A stretch of 42,552 nucleotides of DNA from Nephromyces sp. MM_2019 (lineage: Eukaryota > Apicomplexa > Aconoidasida > Nephromycida). The notes beneath the pieces were generated by a model. That model was not told the DNA's origin, made no database searches, and saw only the letters and a list, made by a program, of their open reading frames with translations. The stretch's first letter is position 1. Each line of letters starts with the position of its first letter. The stretch is from assembly GCA_015657535.1 (NCBI GenBank), contig JADHZB010000646.1:1-42552 (forward strand), given 5' to 3'. Of the stretch, positions 11,376-22,794 are shown piece by piece. A program made the translations under genes and the position numbers.

Positions 11376-12159
11376 TCATACAGCATATCTCTAATTTGAT
11401 AAAGGTGCACCTATTGAGTTCACTAGCTCAATGAGAGTATAGTCACAACGTGTCTCCAATATTGCACCAAACTCATTGTGACACCTTTAGCATGCAAACG
11501 CAGGTAACGGTGTGACACTTCACTTGAAGATTCTACTCATCCTCTTCCTCCTCTTCACATTATCCTCTCAAAAACACGCCTCTTCTCATCTTGGAGCCAA
11601 TAAAATTCAGTCTACAAAGCCAACTGACAAGCTTTCTCATCACTGACAACGCCAACAGCCCCCAAACCAGCGGAACAAAATAAGAATCTGCTGTTTGGAG
11701 GCCACAAGCAGGTGAAGAAACCTAGCTTAGCACCACATAATTTTTCTTAGTATAAATTACGCAGAGAAAAAACGTGCACTACAACGGCAAATCGAGCTTG
11801 TCTTGCCTCCGCATTAGGCAAAAAAAGCATCAAATCAACTCAAAAAATACCTTGAAGTTACCAGTTAGTGCTAAATGCAACTCTCAAGCATTGCCCAAAA
11901 CGATGATTTTGCTCGGCAGAAACACCGCCACATTAGAGAAAAAAAGAACGATCAAACAACTGTATGGTTGATTTCATCAAAAAATCCCCCAAAAAGTGTG
12001 CAAGGAGCTTTATAGGGGCAACCAATGCCCAAGGACATCAGATTCTTAACAAAAAAAACCAGAAAGTATGAGCAGGAAGAATTTCATCAAAAAACCTCCC
12101 AAAGAAAAACAAACACAGAAGCAACCCTGATGGGGCAAAAAAGTTGTCAACATCAATTT
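11375..12159. other. Mostly spacer; T-poor plus strand with uninformative open frames
   Basis: From about 11690 to 12150 all three plus frames are open for 30-65 codons (for example 11774-11971), because T is scarce on that strand. I do not regard this as evidence of coding, since three frames cannot all be real and none has a clear splice structure. It may be the 3' flank of the minus-strand frame at 12160-12792. Confidence 0.4.
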
Positions 12160-12792
12160 TTATAGTCTATCCACAACATACGTTGCTTTTGTGTTCTTTT
12201 GCTCATCATTGAGCTGAATCACTTCTTTCTTCCGTCTTGCCTTCTTGTATCTCACTTGATGAAATCCTCCAATACCAGTCCATAGTCCAGGAATTACCTG
12301 AAAGCTTCCACTACTTAGCTTAAAGCTCCAACTAGAAGCCTCACTCCAATCAAATACAGAGTGAGCACACACTGAGACACAGTCATTGCGTCCAAAAACC
12401 TTTGAAACATCTTCACCATTTTCATCACTACGACCTATGTGATGTTCATACCGCAAAGCAGCCTTTTTTGGTGATTCAGCCGACGAGGAATCACTCGAAT
12501 AATCCGCAGTTTTTATGAAGTTGAAGGCATTGATTGAAGTTCGCACACGTGGATATGACGGAGTCTGCGTTGTCTTTCGAGAGGTTGAGTGCCTGCAGAT
12601 TCCTGCAGATTGAATATTCACCGTAGCATTGCAAGTCCCTACAAAATGGCCAAAAATGTCTTTGCCGGCTGCTGTGTAACGTGGAATAGATCTACTTCCT
12701 CCCAACAAGCATCCAAACACATACCACCCTCCTACTTGCTCGGTTTTCACCGAGGATAAAATACGCATGTTTAGTGGGAATGAGAAACACAC
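12160..12792 (-). CDS. Hypothetical protein, 210-aa open frame
   Basis: This is the longest balanced uninterrupted frame in the left half. ATG is at 12792, or more likely at 12768 (MRILSSVKTEQ, 202 aa), which avoids a hydrophobic upstream stub. It stops at TAA 12160-12162. All amino acids are represented. A Ser-rich segment (YSSDSSSAESPKK, about residue 100) is typical of a flexible phosphorylatable linker. A basic patch (KKARRKKE) lies about 30 residues from the C-terminus and could be a nuclear localisation signal. There are no obvious membrane segments or signal peptide. I recognise no domain. It could be a single-exon gene or a large exon; there are no close neighbours on the same strand. 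Confidence 0.55.
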   Translation of the reverse strand: MCFSFPLNMRILSSVKTEQVGGWYVFGCLLGGSRSIPRYTAAGKDIFGHFVGTCNATVNIQSAGICRHSTSRKTTQTPSYPRVRTSINAFNFIKTADYSSDSSSAESPKKAALRYEHHIGRSDENGEDVSKVFGRNDCVSVCAHSVFDWSEASSWSFKLSSGSFQVIPGLWTGIGGFHQVRYKKARRKKEVIQLNDEQKNTKATYVVDRL

Positions 12793-13568
12793 GCTGTTGG
12801 ATATATATTGGAGAAGATACTTGCTGTGTTGTGTTTGTTGGGATGTTCAGCTACCTGGAGAAGAATAGAGTGAACAAGGTGAAAATGTACTTAATTCAGC
12901 GCAAGTAGAAGAGGAGGGAGATGTGCGCAAAGAATTCAAAAAATTGCTAAAAAAGAGGATATTTATCCCTATCGGCTCAAGCGCGCGGTATCTGGGTGCT
13001 GTAATTTAAACTGTAGAGATTCTGCAGTTTTAGCCATTCAGGGAGCTTATATTTTGTATGGGGGTTTATATTTTGTGCGGGAATCTACAGTTTCTCGGTG
13101 ATTCCACAGTTTCTCGGTGATTCCACAGTTTCTCGGTGATTCTACAGTTTCTGGGGGATTTTACAGTTTTTTGGGGATTCTACACACCTTCCTCGCAATT
13201 CTACACTGCTCACAATTCAGCACACCTTCCACGCTTTTTCACCTCTAGAAATCTACTGTTTCATCGAATCTTGCGGGAAATCATCACCTTTAAATTGATG
13301 TATAGATTGTTGGAGCGGCTTGTTTCAATGAAATAATCTACTCCCAAAATAAGAGAAACGCAATTGCGAGGAAAACAGGGTTTTTCGCTGCATCTTTCGG
13401 CAAAAAACCGCAATAAAACTTAATATTCAGTGAGTGCTGAAAACAGCATGAAAACTCTAAAAGAGGAGGAACAATGAGTTGAGCCCATATCTGACAGTAC
13501 ATATAAGCTTATAAAGGGTAGAAATTTAGAGAGATGATAATGCGCAGTAGTATATGAGAAGTATTAAA
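12793..13568. other. Spacer with 19-bp repeat; no gene seen
   Basis: Apart from the tandem repeat at 13087-13181, I see no exon with splice support. The plus frame at 13136-13336 starts inside the repeat and is not convincing. Confidence 0.4.
13087..13181. repeat. 19-bp minisatellite, five copies
   Basis: Unit ACAGTTTCTCGGTGATTCC. Copies at 13087, 13106 and 13125 are near-identical; those at 13144 and 13163 diverge (TGGGGGATTTT, TTGGGGATTCT). Confidence 0.85.
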
Positions 13569-13766
13569 TCAATTTGTGTTGAGCTGTGGCTGAGGAAGCA
13601 AGAAAATGCGAGAAATTATGATGTAAAATTGACTGTATAGTTCATCCAGGACTTGGTGTTTACTGTATATGAAGCTAAAAGGAGCCCAAATTAGTGTGCT
13701 TTTTTTTTTTAAGATTTGAATCATTTTCTGGCAGAATTGCAATTTAGCGCCTTCACGCGTCAGCAT
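13569..13766 (-). CDS. Candidate exon or small ORF (65 aa)
   Basis: An ATG-initiated frame with a mildly basic N-terminus and hydrophobic Phe/Ile/Tyr segments around residues 26-55. It lies 3' of the better-supported minus-strand frame at 13850-14077 and could be a downstream exon of the same gene, but I could not define a matching splice pair. No family is recognised. Confidence 0.2.
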   Translation of the reverse strand: MLTREGAKLQFCQKMIQILKKKSTLIWAPFSFIYSKHQVLDELYSQFYIIISRIFLLPQPQLNTN

Positions 13767-13849
13767 TGCAGTCTCTAAAAAGATTGAGCTTCGTCACAAG
13801 TAGATGAAGCTAAATGAAAAGATTTCATCACTTGATGAATTTGCTCAGT

Positions 13850-14077
13850 TTAGCTGCCACCCTCGATATCCCGGCTCAAACTAGCTAGCACATCTACCTC
13901 CTTACTTTCTTTAATTCCTATGCAGCCTACTACATCATGCCTAGCTGCTTCCCCCGTTATGATTTCCATTGAAAGTGCTTCTACAGTATGAAGACGTTTT
14001 TGCATTATTTTATGAGGAATTTTCTGCTTCCCTAGATTTCTTGCTGCCCTGTGTAAAGCGGAGTTTTTCTGCTTCAT
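13850..14077 (-). CDS. Small hypothetical protein (75 aa)
   Basis: ATG at 14077 opens a balanced 75-codon frame ending in TAA. The N-terminal half is basic and helical-looking (MKQKNSALHRAARNLGKQK), the middle has Val/Ile/Gly-rich stretches, and the C-terminus is acidic (SLSRDIEGGS). Composition is clearly unlike the CA/TG-repeat translations nearby. It could be a complete small gene, or the first exon of a longer one if the frame is cut by an internal GT. No domain is recognised and no neighbour context helps. Confidence 0.4.
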   Translation of the reverse strand: MKQKNSALHRAARNLGKQKIPHKIMQKRLHTVEALSMEIITGEAARHDVVGCIGIKESKEVDVLASLSRDIEGGS

Positions 14078-14084
14078 CCTCCTG

Positions 14085-15251
14085 CATATAAGGAGGTAAT
14101 TTTATGTGTGTATGTGCTATGTTTTTTTTCTGATTATGAATACGTTTTGCTGGCCTTTCTAATGGATATGCTTAAAATGGCTGATACCTGCTGCCATACA
14201 CCTAGAAAGATGTGTGCTAGAATCCCACGCGCACACACAGGATAAGCGTTTTAATTTGTATACGTAGCGATAGCGGGGAATACGGAGTGAGGGCAGGAGT
14301 GCATGCATAGCAGGGTGGGCAGGCACACACACAGCAGGGTGGGCAGGCACACACACAGCAGTATAATCAAAAATGTTTGAAGGCAGACACACAGTAAGTG
14401 TGGGCAGGTAAATGTTCCAACACTCGTATACCAAAACATGGGAACAACTACACACACACATGGCACACACAAACCCAACCACACACACACACACGCGCCC
14501 ATTTCGGAGCCGAGAAAAAGATGCAGTGCAACAACCCAGTCTTTTCAAAAGATGCAGCATACGCTGAATCTTGTCGATATTCCCTCTGTTTAATCCATTA
14601 TAGAGGAAGAAAAGGATAAATCTTTGTATTTCACCCGAAATTAATCTTCATTTCAAGGTATCTCGGCTTCATAATCTGATGTTTTGTGCCTCAAAATTAA
14701 CCTAAATGAATACCAATTTCGACTGAATAAACTTCATTTCTGCTGATATCTCCTTCCTGATTTCTATTTTCTATTCAAATGAATTGCAGCCTGTCTCTTT
14801 CAGTGATGAAACAGAAAAAACGTGACGAAAGTAGTTCCTTTTGATGATGAGATTTGCGCTGTTTATCTTTGCTTTTAAATGAATTTGCTTGGTTAAGTGC
14901 ATCTTCTCTCTGTTGCTCTGTCTTCTCTGTGTATCTTCTCTCTCTTCTCAGTGCATCTTTTCTGAGTATCTACGACCCCGCCAGCTCCGAAACTAAACAC
15001 ATCATTTTTATATTGATGGCTTCTGATTAACTAGTGAAAAGCGTTTGATGTGTATTTTGCGTGCAAATTCCCACTTTTTCTCACTGTAATGGCTAGTGTT
15101 TTGGTTTGATACCCTCTACTTATGTTTTGCAGGTTCACCTCCTCTTATAATATCGACTTTTTTCCTCTGCTTCTTCCTCAAGCTTTAGCAACTCTGAAAT
15201 TTCATCCATCCTAGCGATTAACACTGAAGAAGACGAAGGAAAACCAGTAAG
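14085..15251. other. Spacer, CA-rich repeat and upstream flank of the 12-exon gene
   Basis: It holds the 27-bp repeat at 14298-14400 and a T-rich stretch from 14640 on. The region just before ATG 15252 is pyrimidine-rich (CCTCTGCTTCTTCCTC at 15163-15178) and probably contains the promoter or 5' UTR. The minus frame 14560-14159 (133 codons) runs through the repeat and is Cys/Val/Pro-rich, so I reject it. Confidence 0.4.
14298..14400. repeat. 27-bp repeat (CAGCAGGGTGGGCAGGCACACA)
   Basis: The unit is repeated twice almost exactly (about 14308 and 14335). A decayed third copy (AGGCAGACACACAGTAAGTGTGGGCAGG) ends near 14408. Confidence 0.65.
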
Positions 15252-18200
15252 ATGTCGGCTAATCTGCCACTTTTACCTCTTGAACTTACTGGTTCCTTTG
15301 GGGAGGAGGTGATCTGTAGAGAGACGTTTTATCTGAGGAAGTGGAAGCGCTGGGAAGGTCTGATTGCCTCTTGTTTTCCGTTTTTTTTCATGTAATTTCA
15401 TCCATTTTAAGATTCTTCGTGTGTTTGAATAATTTGTCGCTTCTTGAGGTGGGATTTTGTTTTTTTGAAGAGAATAGCAGGTTTGTTTGATTTTTTCCGC
15501 TTTTCAGGCTCTGCAAACTACGCATCCCTGCTTCTTTGCGACATTACGGTTCCTCTTCTTGACCGTAAGATATCCATAAATTCTGCCGTAGAGCCCTTCA
15601 AAAATCAGGAGCACAATCTGGAAGAACTTAATCGCAAGCTTGATTTTGTATCTGGAAAATTAGAGGTATTTTATCGTTAGTTTTGATGATGTTATGTGAG
15701 TGTGTGTGGTAGGTTTTTTGTGTGTTTCGTGTGTCTTTGTTTGTGCATTTGATATGTATGCCTATTGAATCCTTTGTGATCAATCCCTCCCTTTCACCAT
15801 ATTTTCCCCTATTTTTTCGCTATTTTCACGTGATTTTCTGTAGATTAAAGCATAAATAGAAGGAAATGTGGGTTTTTTTGTCTATTTTTTGCAATAAAAG
15901 AGGTCTAGTCTTCCTGTTTGTGTGCATTACTGAAGAATCACTTCTTCAGTGTAACTTTCTTCTTTGTAAGTGGAATTTTTGTTTCCTTTCTTTTGTAAAA
16001 ATCCAATTTTGTAATTTTTTCCATTTTTTCCTTGGATTTTATTGCTTCGTAAATTTCTTGAAATCACACTGCACTCTGTTGATCATTGAAATTTTTGACG
16101 TTTTTTCTCATTCAAGAAGCAAATTTAGTGATGGAATATGCCTTTGCAGTATTTGAATTCATATCTTTTCTGGGAATTTAGGTGTGAATTGCAGAGTTTT
16201 ATTGATCTTTTTCGCTTATATTTTCGCATGATTTTATTAAAATTGATTGTTTTTTCTCTCCCTTCCCACTCAAATTCTCGCATTTTTTGATGAAAAATAA
16301 TAAAAGATTTTCTCCTTTTACAGCAAGAAAGGGGTATAAAACCTCCTAAAGCTTCATATATAGCTGATCTTCATCAGTCTTCTCACCCGTTACACATGCA
16401 CACACTTTCCTGCATTGCCTTCTTCACTCTCTGCAGGAAGCTTCCAAAATATTAGAGCAGACCAAATCAGAATCCAAAAATGTGAAGAAAGCTCAGCAAG
16501 ACCTTGGATTTCTCATTAAATCGTAGGTTTTCTGAGGAAAGTTGTGTGTGGATTAAAGTGTTTTTCGCCCTATTTATTTGTGGTTTTTTGCTTTTTTGCA
16601 ACTTCCTCTTTATATTTGTAGACTCATCCTCTTCCTTGCGTTGGATTATATTTTTTACTGCTTACTTTCTTGGAATATTCTACCTTTTTTGATGATTTTT
16701 TGGGAAAATCCTCACTTTTTTGCTGCAAAATTCTTCTTTTTTGATTATTTTTGGGTTAAATTTGGCTCTAATGATAGAGGAAGATGAAATTTTGTTTTTT
16801 CTGCTTCTTCTAGTGATATAACCGTTTAAGATGTGTGCATAAAGTAATGTGTGTATGAAACTTGAGGTGTGTATGTAAAGTCAGGTGTGTGCGTAAAACG
16901 AGGAGTGTATGTAAAGCAAGGTGTGTGCGTGGTAGTATGATCATGTTGAAAGTGGTGTGTGTGAAGAATTTTGTATGCTGAGTATTTTTTAGGATTTCTT
17001 TGCAACTTTAAAATTGTGTGTGCAGGAAGGCCAATGTAGAAGATGATTCATTCAAGCCCTTGGAGGTACAGGAGAAGGGGCTTGTGATTTTTATGATTAT
17101 TTCAGGAATTTAGTCTGTATTTACATGCTTTGTGTGTGATTTACTGCATGCAAGTTTGCGTGTATGTGATGTGCTTCATGTGCATTTGTGTGTGTCTGGT
17201 GTGCTTGATCTCTGATTTTTTGTGTGTGCTGTTTCTACTACTTCTTCACCACTGATATCTTCTTAAAGCAGCTTTTTTCAAAAATTTGTGAATCTCTGCT
17301 TCCTTCTCACTGTTTTTCTCTTGTTTCTGTATATAAAAATCTCCCACTTTTGCTCTTAGAGTATCCCTCTCCCTAAAACTCTGTATAGTTTCTCTTGTGA
17401 AGGCGTTCAGCTCAACTCCTTCCACGTAGATCATATGTGTGCGTAATTACCGTCTTTCTGGCTCCTTTTTGGGCTTAGAATTTGCCTCCTTTTTCAACGT
17501 TTTTTGCTGTTTTTTCATCTTTTTTTTCATTCAAATCGCAGCAATAAACGCATGTTCTCGGTCTTTTCCATCTTCCATACTTCTGCTTGATAATCCTGCC
17601 TTTATTTGTCTTAAAAATTTGCCTTTTTCACCCTTTTTTTCGGTGTTTTAACTGGTTTTTGCTGTGTTTTTATTCCTTGGCAATACAATTAAAGCCTGCA
17701 ACACACCATCCACCTTTTTGGAGTGACGAAGTTGCTTTTTTTCCTTTTTTTGTGATTTCTTCTTCTTTCACGTAAAGTATTTCCAATCTATTTCCTTCTT
17801 CCAGAAGGAGATTCTGAAGGACCCACTGAAATCCGAGAGAGTGAGAGGTTTGACAGACTTGACTGGGTGAGTAATTGTGTGTGTATTCGTATGTGTGTGA
17901 TTGCATGTGTATTCGTGTGTGTGCATGATTGCGTTTTTTTTGTATATTTTAAGCGAAACTGTAACTGAAAAGGAACAAGGGTTTTCGGTAGCTACAAGTG
18001 CGTATAAATTGTGGATGGAGAATGAGTGCGAGAAAAGAGGGAGGGATATATATATATATGTCTCTCCTGAGATTAAGATGATTGACTCGCAGAGAATTAG
18101 AAAAAGAATAAGAGAGAACGAGAATGAGTTAGAAACAGAAGGTGAAAGAACTGCAACTTTTAGCAAAAAGAGGGTTGATTTTCTCCTTTTTTTCTGGAAT

Positions 18201-21200
18201 TTGAGGGAGTTTTAAGCGCATAAAGAGAGAAAACAAAAAGAAAAAGCAAAAGAGGAAGAAGAAGTAAATGAAACTCTTTTGTACTTTTGGTATGCATTGG
18301 TTTATGGATGATTATAGTTTCACCAAGCTTAAGGTTCGAGCGCAGCATATGCTGTGTGTTGATAGATAGTGCTAAAATGCTTTCGCCTCTTGATGTTCGT
18401 ACTATATAGCGTCTGTTGAAAACTTATGTCAGAGCTTAAACGGCTAAACTCACTGCTATACACACACACACACACACACACAGTGCATCAGTCTCACATG
18501 ATGCAGGTAAAATAGGATGCACTATGGTAGCTTTCTTATATAAACATTTTTATACTCAAAAAAGGCGGTGTCTCCAACAGCTGTACGTACACGTGATAGC
18601 AGGGTTGTGTAAGGGTACTCCTGGAGAGGAAAATAACAGTCACGCTGATCCCCTACGCTACGACCCACCTCTTCACTTGCATACTCTAGGAACGCCTATA
18701 CGCACACACCATCCTTGTATAAAAAACCGCTAGATACACACCACCTCTAGACATGCCAAATAGCTAGACCGCTACACGCACACAATCGCTGCAAAAACGA
18801 CGCCCAAACACACACAACCCCTAACTATACACACAACTCCTATACATCTACGCAACTGCTACAAATACAACGCCTGCACAAACTCACAATACCCACACAT
18901 ACTCACAGCACCTACACACATATACAGCACCTACGCACGAAGTTTTTGCAATATTTTAAGCTTACTCCCCTTCCTGGCAAAGCGTTGTTCTCTGCTTTTT
19001 GAGGAACTTCTTTCGTTTCTAGTTAATACCACAGGAGCAGCGTATATACTAATGATTACTAGGTATTAGATCATAGTGTTAACAATTCACGCACATGAAC
19101 ACTAAAGATGGGCATTATAATGTGTGTGTGTGTGTGCGATTCATATATTTTCTCAGGTTTTCGACGATTCAGTGCATCTACTTCTTAAAGCTGAGCAACT
19201 ACAACGTCACGGTACTTCAGTTGCATCAAAATTTGTCTATAAAACATCAGCTTCTTCACATTCTTTTATGTGTGTGTGTTGTTCAGCTTGGTTTTCTGCC
19301 TGTACTTTTCACTAGCAATTTTTGCTGGTTTGTGTGTGTGATTTTGTGCTTGATACTTTCGGCCATTTCTAACCTTGAGCTTCATGAAATTGGCTATAAC
19401 GTGAAAATTATTTATACTGTTGCTCTACACATACGTACACACACCTCTACGCACACTTAAAACCCCCTCTGGACTCCTGCACAAGCCTCTCTCTATTTTG
19501 CTTTGCACACATATCTCACCCTACCCCAGCCTGTGTGTCACAAGACCTTTTCTTCATGCTGATAGTACTCTTTTTCATCTCATTTTAGGAGGCATATGGC
19601 TTGATAATGAAAGCAAGAAACTCTTTAGAGGGCATAGGTCCACTGTACGTACATGGGATAATAGCTGGAAATCACGAGTTTGATGCCCTCTTCAATATAA
19701 ACGCCTCGGTAAACTTTTTTGGACTTGAAACCCTGAAAAGTTTTTTCTTGAAGATGCCAAAAAAAATATCTAATGAGCGCGTTAGCTTTCATCCAGAAAT
19801 GCGTGTGTGTTGCACTTTTTAAAGGGATTTTTTTGTACACAAACTGTTTCTTCAACTAAATTTTGATCGATTATTTTATCTTTGTTAGGAATCTTCTAGT
19901 GATTGGGTGGTCTGTGTGTGTGTTTTTTTTTGCTTGCAGATGTGGGATTTGTACGCAAAAATCTTTCGCAGGCTGGCCGAACTAGGGTAATATACGTTTT
20001 TTCTTCTTCTGTGTGTGTTAAAAGGCATTTTATAATCTGATGGATTTTGTGTGTGTTCTGCTTGCCTCTTCAGTGAATCTCCCGCTCCTCTCTGAATTTC
20101 TATCTTCACAAAATATACTCCCACACCAACTCTTCTCCCATACTTCAACTTCTCATTCATTGTGAGCTTTTTGAGGTTTTTTTGAGTGCTGTGTGCGTGT
20201 CACTTTCCTCTTCCTGATGTTTTCGTTCGTTTCCTTGTCAAGGCCTTGTTTTATCACGCACACACAAACACGCACACACACGCTCATCTTTTTGTGATTT
20301 TTGTCATCTCTTTTTACTGCTTTTCTCTTCATCTTCAATGCCTGCATTTCGATATTACGTACGGTTTGATGCTTCCTCATTTGAATTAGAATTTACAGTT
20401 TTTGCCTATTAATTCTTATTTTTCTTTGCTTAGTGAGTGTGCATCTTTCGCTACATTGAGTGCATTTTCTCCTAGCAAGTATGTGTGTTTATTCGACGAA
20501 TTCGCCCAAATTTTATGTGCGTTTTTGGGGTTTCGTTTAAGTTCTTGGAGGTGTGTGTGCATTAAGGCTGTTTTATATGTTTTAAAGAGCTTCTTAGCCC
20601 TTCTTGATGCAAGCTATTGTATGTGATGCTGTTTTATACTTTGAAGGTTTTATATGTTTTACCACGGTTTGCACGTGTGAGAGATGAACGCAAGCAGTTT
20701 TGGGATGAAAAGTTCTTGTGTGTGTGCGTTTTTGCGCGGGTGGGAGTTGAGCGTGGGATCTTTGTGTTGTGCGATTGGATTGTCTGCATGTGTAGGTTGA
20801 GTGTAGGAGTTTTTCCTCACCCTGAATTTCACATGCTACTCCACCCCCTCCACTCAGCCCCCTTCTCCCCCTATAGATGCGTATGTTGTGTGTATGTGGT
20901 ACTTCCTTCGTGTGTGGGAAATTCTGTTGTGAAGGAGCTGTTTTTGCGTGGTTTTGTTGTGAATTCGGGCTGTTTATATGTGTGTCTTTCTATGATATGA
21001 GTATTCCAGTGCGTAGGAACTTTTGTTGTATGTGTGCACTGTGTGTGAATGCGGATTGCGTTTGTGTGGATTTTTTATCTGTGAGTGTAGGCTGTTTATA
21101 CGTTATTTTTTGAGTGATTACACCCTTCCCGCATCTAGGAGCTAACTCTGTGTGTGAAATTTTTTGCTGTTTCCGAGTAAAGTGTTGTCTTTAAATGAAG

Positions 21201-21649
21201 CGTATTCTCTCCCTGTGCAGTGCGTTTTGTGTGTATCTTTTATTTGATTCATGGTGTTTGTTTGATGTTTTTTACAGTGTCTCAATACCAATGCTTCAGC
21301 GCAATATTTAGTTTCCCCTCCCCAAGCTAAAAGTAGGAGACAACGATACTTTTAAGCTGATAGAGGCGTTTCTTCAGCATTTCTTGTGTGTGTTGCAGAG
21401 TATTTTTGTGAAGATCTACACGTTACATCTGCAAAATATACATATTTTTGCAGGATTTCTGGGCGCTTCAAGCTAGCAGTCAGAGATACTATATTGTCTG
21501 AGACAGAACTCTCCGTCAGCCTTATACATCTAGGTAACCTACCATTCATTTGCTTGTGAGGTGTCGAAAAATAATCAAAAGTAATTGTTTGGCATTTTTC
21601 CCTAGTTTCCCGAAGATACCATCTTGTATTCAATAAAATCACTTTATAG
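15252..21649 (+). CDS. Twelve-exon gene, 356-aa protein of unknown function with a coiled coil
   Basis: Exons: 15252-15357, 15508-15665, 16437-16522, 17026-17065, 17805-17866, 17954-18173, 19157-19219, 19589-19708, 19940-19986, 20434-20478, 21454-21533, 21606-21649 (TAG). All 11 junctions keep phase; donors include GTGAGT, GTAGGT, GTATGT and GTAACC. If exon 6 is not spliced at 18173 it reads to TAA 18215 and the gene would end as a 237-aa, six-exon protein, with 19157-21649 a separate gene. The N-terminus has strand-like segments. Residues about 75-115 (NHLEEL-type heptads, EELNRKLDFVSGKLEEASK) look coiled-coil, residues 185-225 are highly charged, and the C-terminus is basic with strands. 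There is no signal peptide or membrane segment. Introns run 72-983 nt and are TG-rich. I do not recognise the family. Confidence 0.6.
16830..16960 (+). repeat. Degenerate GGTGTGTATGTAAAG repeat inside an intron
   Basis: Words GGTGTGT(A/G)(T/C)GTAAA(G/A) recur at about 20-24 bp spacing within intron 3 of the 12-exon gene. Each copy contains a donor-like GTATGT. Confidence 0.6.
18460..18960. repeat. (CA)n run followed by CTACACACA-type degenerate repeat
   Basis: A CA run of about 22 bp sits at 18460-18482, and a 250-bp field of CTA(C/T)(A/G)CACACA words follows at 18700-18950. It lies in the long intron (18174-19156) of the 12-exon model. It is the only CA-rich tract within an otherwise TG-rich sense strand, which is a mild argument that 18.2-19.1 kb could be intergenic instead. 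Confidence 0.7.
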
Positions 21650-22045
21650 TTGATACCGTAGTTTCTTGTGTGTGCTGTGGATAAGCTTCTACACACTATT
21701 TTTTTTTGGAAAAATGAGCTTGTTCACCCTCATACACGGAATCTTTCTACACTTGCTATTACTCACACACACAGAATCTTTCTAAACTTGCCTACACACA
21801 TTATTTCTATATAATTGAGCGTGTAGTCTAAACCAAATCTACATTTGATACTGAGCGGCTACCTTAAATGCCTGTAGGGCAATAAGACTACCATTTTCCA
21901 ACTTTCCTCCTCTAAAATTTCATCAATTTTCTCTAAATATGATAGAATTAAAGCCCATCACACCCCCAAATCATCTTGTAGCGCTGTTTCTTGCTACTTA
22001 TATAAAAACTCTACTACTAATTTGAGCCCATCACCTGAGCGATTT
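21650..22045. other. Short convergent spacer
   Basis: It lies between the TAG of the plus-strand 12-exon gene and the TAA of the minus-strand gene at 22046. AT-rich, with an AGAATCTTTCTA(C/A)ACTTGC direct repeat at about 21739 and 21774. No gene seen. Confidence 0.5.
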
Positions 22046-22755
22046 TTATACTAAGAGGTAATGATGGAGTTTCGTTTTTTCCTCGCAATCTCCCTCCACC
22101 ACAATCTTGCTAATCCTTGCATCTAGAGAATCTGCCACAAGTCCTCCCGTATAACTCATTGAAGCTGGAAACTGTAGCTTCAATTTGCCCATATTTACGC
22201 AAACTTCAGGCGCCGACGAATCCAGCATCTTCCAGGTTAAAGTTATCTTAGGATAAGGCACACGCTGTTGTACTAAACTTAGGATGTGTGATGTGCAGCT
22301 GCCAATGCTTTAATTCATCAGCAAAACCCCCCCAATGACTGTGGAAGCCTCAAAGTACAAGGGCGAACTCTACTATTAATGTACAGCCGGTAACCAGTAG
22401 CTCCCACCATACAGTAAATTCGTATTGCCGAGCGTAGGGTAAACTGGAAGTGAAAAGGCAGCGCTTTCTACCTTCCTCATCGTAAAGGGAGCTATTCTTC
22501 AAAGTTGGACAATGCTTGTCCGTTGGTATCTAGAATAACACCATGAAATACACAATATAAAGCAGGAGCTTTATCAAATAAAGCAATAGATAATATACCA
22601 TTAAAGTATAATACCACCCCCTTAACCACTTTGAAGCAACTGCACGGGAAACACGCGGATCAAGGCGTGGCAATGCAGAGAAATCCCGCGACTCTGGCTT
22701 TTACTTCAAGAAAATTGCCTCAAAGCTAGGCTTTTTCAATGGGGAGGAAACTCGT
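22046..22755 (-). CDS. Multi-exon hypothetical protein, possibly ML/NPC2-like C-terminal strands
   Basis: Terminal exon 22264-22046 (72 codons, TAA) follows acceptor TACAACAG. The exon before it, 22529-22395 (45 codons), is preceded by TTATTCTAG and ends at CTG|GTTACC, phase 0 to phase 0. Upstream, 22639-22618 and about 22755-22705 join with matching phase, with short introns of 65-130 nt. The fused protein is Cys-containing and strand-rich: YEFTVWWELL then VPYPKITLTWKML then APEVCVNMGKLKL. The YP-x-I-x-L-x-W-x-(L/M)-x-D...C pattern resembles the last strands of ML (NPC2-type lipid-binding) domains, but the match is short and made by eye. The start codon is not identified because sequence upstream dissolves into CA/TG repeat. 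The last 40 residues have no counterpart I know. Confidence 0.45.
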
Positions 22756-22794
22756 AGTTTCTATCGTTATATTGAGTGAATTTCGACTTTCAAA

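Noticed and set aside
14159..14560. 133-codon minus-strand Cys-rich frame
   Set aside because: It is generated by the 27-bp CA-rich repeat and TG runs; there is no sign of a spaced Cys framework of a real Cys-rich protein.
18320..18360. tRNA B-box-like GGTTCGAGCGC, and similar hits near 6090 and 39440
   Set aside because: The last positions do not fit the consensus, and no cloverleaf with an A box at the right distance could be drawn by eye.
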